A stretch of 64,000 bases of DNA, from NCBI GenBank assembly GCA_944474755.1, contig OX104118.1, forward strand, positions 76,153,865 to 76,217,864. The letters are read 5' to 3'. Below, piece by piece: positions 60,401 through 64,000 of the stretch; within the stretch, counting starts at the first letter, position 1; every line of letters starts with the position of its first letter. The notes under the pieces were generated by a model. It worked only from the letters and a program-made list of their open reading frames with translations. It was not told the origin of the DNA and made no database searches. Both the position numbers and the translations under genes were made by a program. This DNA is from Limnoperna fortunei. Taxonomy: Eukaryota; Mollusca; Bivalvia; Mytilida; Modiolidae.

Positions 60401-62763
60401 ATATTAAATTAACAAATATATACATATAATAATTTAATACAGATTGCATATTTCAACATTTACAGCTATAATAGTGAACTCTATAAAAATTCTGTATGTT
60501 GTTGTGTTCAATTGATTAAAAAACTTACAATTTAAATTATTACATAAATTGTACAATTTCTGAAAACGTGTTGTCTGTTTAATGTTTTTATAAAGTTTTA
60601 TTGATTATTTCTAGCAACTTGTTAGGTATTAAAGTGATGCAACAAACAACAAATCAGTCTTATTTGTATGGGTGATATAAAATACACTGATAAGTTATTT
60701 CAACTCATTGTTTGAACAATAGCATAGAAAACGAGAGCCAAAAGTCAAGGGAGAGTTACAAATCCGGATGTAGACATAAAGAGAGTAACCCGAACCAAAT
60801 AAAAACCATGGGTACACCAAGATGCTCCAGGCGAGTAAGCGTAGCTGCCTCTAGACACTCGTCGAGTTACTCATTGTCATGTCTAGGAAAAAGTCAAATC
60901 AGGGAATAGGAAACAATACCTATGACCCAACAAAAATGTTGAAATTGTTCCTACTAATTGTTAAGCTCGGATTTAGATAATGTATTAGTTGTTGGTAAGA
61001 ACAATCTTGCTGAGACTGTACTACGAAAAATATAATGAATAAATGCATTGTGCATATAAACTATAAAGTCTTCAACAGGTTGTCTGTCGTTGTTTATACG
61101 TCATAGTCACTTGTATTAAACATATTACTTTCCTCTTGTGTTTAGACAAGGTGACTGATTATACAATATGCTTTACAGAGCTGTTCAGATTGTGAATTTG
61201 GAATGCCCGCCGTTTTTGAGAGCACAGTCCCTAAATATAAGTAAAAACGCCAATCATCGCACAATTAATACTCTGTTTATATATTTTAAAAACAGGAGAC
61301 CTAAATCTCTGTCCAATACCTCGTACTTTTTCCGTGGCATTTGTTTCTCAATCGGCCAATCCCATTTTCCGGTGATTGTGTGCAATTGGTAACTTGTTCT
61401 ATTTCTAAATATAACTGAAATAACTCTCGTTGAGATAACAAACAATACAACGTTAAACAGTATTGAGAATAGAATACAGCATTTAACATTCGTAATTTTT
61501 TCAAAATCCATCTAGATCCATTAGGTTAATTTTTGTTGTACATGTAATTCTATACATATAAGAAATCGATAAGTTTTCAATATAGTTAGTGCTTGTACAG
61601 GTAGAAAGTTGTGAGTTGGCAAATTTGTCATGCTTAAATTTACATATAGTCAGCTGAACAACAACAATGTACAAAGTTAACAAAGAACAAAGCCTGGTTT
61701 ACCAATTTTATACTTACCTTAATGGAAGTCGACGATTGTGTTCTTACCTCCTAGTCTTGGATTCCAGATCATCCCAAGCATCCACACAAACAGTGGTTCA
61801 TATAAGAAAAGTGTTCAACAAAGCCACTATATAAATCCTGACTACGATTTTAACAGCAATAAAAACGTGGATCCAAAACATAGTCACACTTGTTATTTCA
61901 GGTGTGACATAAATGAAATGTAGATACTGAAATAATTCTAAAGACCCGATAGAACTCGTAAAGTCTGGATCTGAAAACAATCATTTAAAATGATGCTTTT
62001 TTTCCAAGGAGAACGAAATGAGACTACATACACGGTAATTAGCAATAAAAGAGAACTTACTTAATCCAAATCAGATACACTGAAGATCAAATCTGTCAAA
62101 TGTTAGATTGTCTGATTGAAAATCTATTTCTCGTGTTTACATAACATGTTTTTTAACAGACTGTTGGTATTGCAATTGGTACTTATTGTGCTCCTCTCTG
62201 GGCCGACCTGTTTTATACTCTTTTAGGCTGAGTTTTTTTAAAAACCTGCTAAAGCAGAAAGAAAAGATACGGACACAGACCTTTAATTTCACAATACGCT
62301 GTATTGATGATATCTTGTACCTGAACAATGCTATTTGTCTTGACAATATGCATTTATCATGCACTAGCGAGCTGATATTTAAGACACCTTCTATACATTT
62401 ATGTCAGTCTCTTTCTTGGCCCAACTTCTATTATTTGACTCGGAGAAACTTAAAACTAAACTCTACGACAAACTTGGCGACTTCAATGTGATGAACAAGG
62501 CATAGATATATTAACAAAAACAAAGCATTAAGACGTCATTACATATTTATTGCTTGACTTTGTCAAAGAGAAACAATAATGGAGATGTAAGCAAATTTAG
62601 ATTCTTACCTTGTATCATTCGTTATCAGGTTCTGTTTGCTAGGAGCATAGTCCCACCACTGTTCTTCAACAGCGAGAAAATAATCTCTATCAATTCCCTT
62701 CCGATGACATTGGGATATACAGTAACATGCCGATATTGCAAAAAATTGTAATAACAGTTCCAT
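41540..62763 (-). CDS. Ceruloplasmin/hephaestin-like multicopper ferroxidase, 13 exons
   Basis: Secreted blue copper oxidase predicted to oxidise Fe(II) to Fe(III) with reduction of O2 to water. Exons in coding order: 62609-62763, 57372-57616, 56302-56514, 55573-55760, 53483-53622, 52583-52689, 52073-52247, 50584-50861, 48758-48969, 46679-46829, 46103-46309, 45615-45834, 41540-42476. All phases join, and 3228 bases give 1075 aa plus stop, the usual ceruloplasmin length. A signal peptide is followed by six cupredoxin domains. Trinuclear copper histidines: HPHG and YHPH in domain 1, NHIHG and LHCHVGLH in domain 6. Type 1 sites are intact in domain 2 (YCRVANHFRNGM) and domain 6 (HCHVGLHSSDGM). 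Domain 4 has Ala for Cys (FYAGNLDY). The tail RFSQRYKRN has no membrane span or GPI signal, so it is secreted like ceruloplasmin, not anchored like hephaestin. A TATATTA near 62825 on - could be the TATA box. Confidence 0.93.
42991..44767 (+). pseudogene. Tc1-type transposase pseudogene
   Basis: ATG GGT CGA start (MGRKGRELS...) with a helix-turn-helix N terminus, then a stop and frameshifts. The catalytic part shows IFQDDNAPVHRA and SPDINIIEN with the DD34E spacing, but the Trp before PAQSPD is a TAG stop. The region between the first and second Asp is repeated four times, so no intact enzyme is possible. Confidence 0.85.
43455..44557. repeat. Four tandem copies of a 276-277-base transposase segment
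   Basis: Copies start at gtctagacttacgggtgagt at 43455, 43731, 44008 and 44284. They are almost identical, differing by single bases (cgtatgg/cgtaggg, tataga/tataaa), so the amplification is recent. Periods are 276, 277 and 276; the second unit has one extra base, which shifts frame. Confidence 0.93.
45222..45400 (-). repeat. SINE family A, degenerate, in ferroxidase intron
   Basis: On + it shows ggccactttcagtaatttttc, a cctgcattgagactcgaat block (reverse of the B-box region) and gcacttgatcaatag. Confidence 0.5.
45615..45834 (-). CDS. Ferroxidase exon 12: domain 4 end, domain 5 start
   Basis: Phase 1 in, phase 2 out. Encodes GKWLFYAGNLDYQTNGM, where a functional type 1 site would have Cys and His, and then IYIAAVEVEWDYIPEN, the start of domain 5. 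Confidence 0.88.
46103..46309 (-). CDS. Ferroxidase exon 11: domain 4
   Basis: A 207-base phase 1-1 exon. Encodes AINGLMYGNNVGFDMCLGDK and VAWHMMDFGDRFDTTVFEG. The His expected for a type 1 site is missing. Confidence 0.85.
46679..46829 (-). CDS. Ferroxidase exon 10: domain 4 start
   Basis: Phase 0 in (acceptor gatttcag), phase 1 out (gtatgt). Encodes IDREFYVLGMVWSETEGWYI, the FDEN-like segment of domain 4 in diverged form. Confidence 0.85.
48758..48969 (-). CDS. Ferroxidase exon 9: domain 3 end
   Basis: Phase 1 in, phase 0 out. Encodes MPGQIKEYVFYVSENAGPAE and VYSGLIGPLLICKPGTLDE, typical of a ceruloplasmin odd-numbered domain. Confidence 0.9.
49030..49135 (-). repeat. Family C fragment in ferroxidase intron
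   Basis: Shares gaaaaccgaccgaaaagagc and gttacaaatccggatatag with 39745-40030 and 60715-60925. Confidence 0.5.
50584..50861 (-). CDS. Ferroxidase exon 8: domain 3
   Basis: Phase 2 in (acceptor atattttag), phase 1 out (gtaagt). Encodes FIKAIFKEYTDDTF, MGILGP and RPYSFNPFG; the His-x-His seen in domain 1 is absent, as expected for domain 3. Confidence 0.9.
51117..51590 (-). other. Duplicated unidentified coding-like segment in ferroxidase intron 7
   Basis: Two related segments (about 51117-51310 and 51417-51590) read on the minus strand as similar peptides: YDLYLTTAYSFVNS and YDFYLTTAYSSVDS, then NNTPIFV and IIDHSVTN. The right-hand copy has a stop before IIDHS; the left one stays open for about 60 codons. 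Both end in gaaaag followed by gtatt. It is not needed for the ferroxidase: exons 7 and 8 join directly in phase. I do not recognise the protein. Confidence 0.4.
52073..52247 (-). CDS. Ferroxidase exon 7: end of domain 2 and start of domain 3
   Basis: Phase 1 in, phase 2 out (gtgagt). Encodes NGMAAFLTVHP, then YYIAVEEVVWNYRPSG, the start of domain 3. Confidence 0.85.
52583..52689 (-). CDS. Ferroxidase exon 6: domain 2, type 1 copper Cys and His
   Basis: Phase 2 in (acceptor tttgaag) and phase 1 out (gtaagt). Encodes NPGRWLLYCRVANHF. The closing Gly-Met lies in the next exon, so this type 1 site is complete. Confidence 0.82.
53483..53622 (-). CDS. Ferroxidase exon 5: domain 2, type 1 copper His
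   Basis: Acceptor gttccag, donor gtttgt. Encodes INGYMFGNLPDF, then LGVHVIGIQGHTL, carrying the first His of the domain 2 type 1 site. Confidence 0.85.
54832..54955. repeat. GC-rich triple hairpin followed by CACGTG repeats
   Basis: Three small inverted repeats lie side by side: gcgagcacagctcgc, gggcagcgaagctgccc and gagcgatgagctc. Next comes a direct repeat of cacgtgatcaaaat. The GC content stands out sharply from the AT-rich intron (between ferroxidase exons 4 and 5). Confidence 0.7.
55573..55760 (-). CDS. Ferroxidase exon 4: domain 1 to domain 2
   Basis: Acceptor ctattag, donor gtaagt, phase 1 in and 0 out. Encodes DVDREFSLYADIINETNSWL, with a possible N-glycosylation site. Confidence 0.85.
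56302..56514 (-). CDS. Ferroxidase exon 3: domain 1 with second trinuclear His pair
   Basis: A 213-base phase 1-1 exon with a weak acceptor (attaaaaag). Encodes GATYTYKW and then GYHPHIRSHKDVDTGMAG; YHPH provides two more type 3 copper ligands. Confidence 0.88.
57372..57616 (-). CDS. Ferroxidase exon 2: domain 1 with first trinuclear His pair
   Basis: Acceptor ttttag (phase 2), donor gtgtgt. Encodes RIGSKYMKA, YTDKTF and GFVGPL, then RPYGLHPHGVQYY, whose two His are type 2/3 copper ligands. Confidence 0.9.
60715..60925 (-). repeat. Family C dispersed repeat
   Basis: Shares gttacaaatccggatgtag and cgtcgagttactcattgtc with the copies at 39745 and 49030. Confidence 0.5.
62160..62510 (+). pseudogene. 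Reverse transcriptase fragment, probably Penelope-like
   Basis: One frame reads TVGIAIGTYCAPLWADLFYT and then stops; a second frame continues FKNLLKQKEK, QTFNFTIRCIDDILYLNN. The order (GT-x-CAP-x-x-ADLF, then the FNFT-x-R-x-IDD active-site block) matches the palm of reverse transcriptases common in molluscan Penelope-like elements. Frameshifted and truncated, so dead. It lies antisense to the ferroxidase, 100 bases from its exon 1. Confidence 0.75.
62609..62763 (-). CDS. Ferroxidase exon 1: signal peptide and start of domain 1
   Basis: ATG at 62763-62761, leader MELLLQFFAISACYCIS, then YFLAVEEQWWDYAPSKQN, the typical first strand of a ceruloplasmin domain. Leaves in phase 2 with a gtaaga donor. 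The intron to exon 2 is about 5 kb. Confidence 0.88.
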
Positions 62764-64000
62764 CTTACCAATCTCCTAGTCGGAGAATCTTGTAACGCAA
62801 CTAGTAGGTGTTTAAAGAGTTAATATATCCGCCAACGTTTTATTAAAATCAATTTCTATAATGATATCATTCTGCATGCACAGATGTGTACTGATCCGAA
62901 AAAAGTAGTTAACAATTACAAAAAAAATTAAGTTTAACATTGCAAACATCTTTTTGTTTGTACTTTGTGTTACTTTTTCCATATATATTTAATTTTTTTA
63001 TCTCGCAAACAAGAAAATCGTCAAACTCTGTTTCCCAAACAAGAGTGAAATATATAGGTTTTTCTTGTGACAGCTTAACAAATTATTTTGTGAAAATAAG
63101 TCATGAAGAGCTAGTACCGATTTCCTCACTATCATTCTACAGTGTTTGCCTTATATGAATAATCATAAACATTCCAGCGTTTACCACTGTATTAGCTACA
63201 TTCATCAATGCTAAAGTATACATCTTCTAAGCCAAGGATTTCTTGTAAAACTTCCACTTAGTTCGTCGTGTTTTTATATTACATGTCAATCTAGAAATCG
63301 TACGACGGAAACCTTTGACGTTACAATATGACTTTTTAACTAGCAGTGACGCTGTGTTGTTGCAGAAAGTACAAATTGTAAACATTTAAACAAGTTTAAT
63401 GCGTTCTTACGTACGTTTTAGGAAAAACCGGGTGATCTCCAAGAGTTATACAAAGTTATAGGTTTGATATAATAATTTGTATAAAAAGAGGAAAATCACA
63501 TGGTGTTTCCGAAAAGCCCATAAAACATATTTCTAGCAACATTCACATCGTGATATCATATAAACTCTTTATTGTTAAATATTCAACATCCATTTATAGC
63601 GACAGAAACAAAAACAAAACGTTGAATTGTTAACCAAACAACGTTGCATTGTTAATCAAAACAACTTGTTTCAGACAGTTTCATAATATGACACAACGAG
63701 TACAGATGAGCACATCTTTACTATGGATAATTTGGATATTCTGAAATCGGAAATCAAAAATCATATTCTAATATAATTGTTAGGCTTTTCTTCTTCAATA
63801 ACTCTAGTAACGTCAACTTTAAAATATCTGGCAGGTTTGTTTGGTGCAAACAGATTTTATAACATATTTAAAGATATTTATTAGATGAATGTAATTATTG
63901 GTAAAGCTCTAAACGAATGAAGCAAGTTTACCATATATCGTTGGTGACGTTTTATTTGAAATGAAAGCAATAACCTGATAAAACAATCGACATGCCCCTC
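62764..64000. other. Upstream region of the ferroxidase gene
   Basis: Probable promoter side of the minus-strand ferroxidase, with a TATATTA near 62825 about 60 bases upstream of the ATG. I see no exon, repeat family or RNA gene in the remaining 1.1 kb. Confidence 0.4.

Larger units (their letters stand above)
57617..62608. other. Ferroxidase intron 1
   Basis: About 5 kb of AT-rich intron. It holds a family C repeat (60715-60925) and a reverse transcriptase relic (62160-62510, + strand). A stretch at 58200-58440 is less AT-rich but unassigned. Other open frames look like chance. Confidence 0.6.

Overview
This is eukaryotic DNA: AT-rich, with phase-consistent split genes (GT..AG introns, often phase 1), many short interspersed repeats and Tc1-type transposons. 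The repeat content (tRNA-derived SINE, Tc1 elements, a Penelope-like reverse transcriptase fragment) and the extracellular domain architectures suggest a bivalve mollusc, perhaps a mussel. That assignment is inference, since no species marker is present.

Left part, + strand (1-39362): a tandem cluster of four related genes for cysteine-rich secretory-pathway proteins that end in one membrane span. Gene 1 (5' end outside the window, exons 268-12565) reads EGF x3, WAP, VWC x4 (one VWC exon recently duplicated), HYR x2, stalk, membrane span and a cytoplasmic tail with three PPxY motifs. Gene 2 (16539-20370, 234 aa) and gene 3 (22519-30156, 197 aa) are small versions: signal peptide, one EMI-like cysteine module split over two exons, a tiny stalk exon, a membrane span and a PPxY tail. 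Gene 4 (30672-39362, about 406 aa) has a signal peptide, EMI-like module, WAP/VWC-like exon, a 21-base microexon, two HYR exons, stalk and membrane span, but only a short tail without PPxY. The models were built by matching exon phases. The spliced lengths of genes 2, 3 and 4 are exact multiples of three.

Right part, - strand (41540-62763): one 13-exon gene for a six-cupredoxin-domain multicopper ferroxidase of the ceruloplasmin/hephaestin family. All phases agree and the model gives 1075 aa, the usual length of the secreted form. The eight histidines of the trinuclear copper site are present, and so are type 1 copper ligands in domains 2 and 6; the domain 4 site is lost. It converges with gene 4 across about 2.2 kb.

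Mobile and repeated DNA: a Tc1 element (42782-44909) inside the last ferroxidase intron, with its transposase core repeated four times in tandem; a second Tc1 pseudo-element (34581-36118) in the last large intron of gene 4; more than a dozen copies of a tRNA-derived SINE, one with a perfect 13-base target duplication; a second repeat family often ending in (ATCA)n; a 14 x 23-base minisatellite; a 4 x 42-base repeat; a palindrome with arms of about 107 bases; and a reverse transcriptase relic. The most interesting theme is the tandem family of PPxY-tailed membrane proteins, whose outsides range from one small module to a long EGF/WAP/VWC/HYR array while the three-motif tail is kept.
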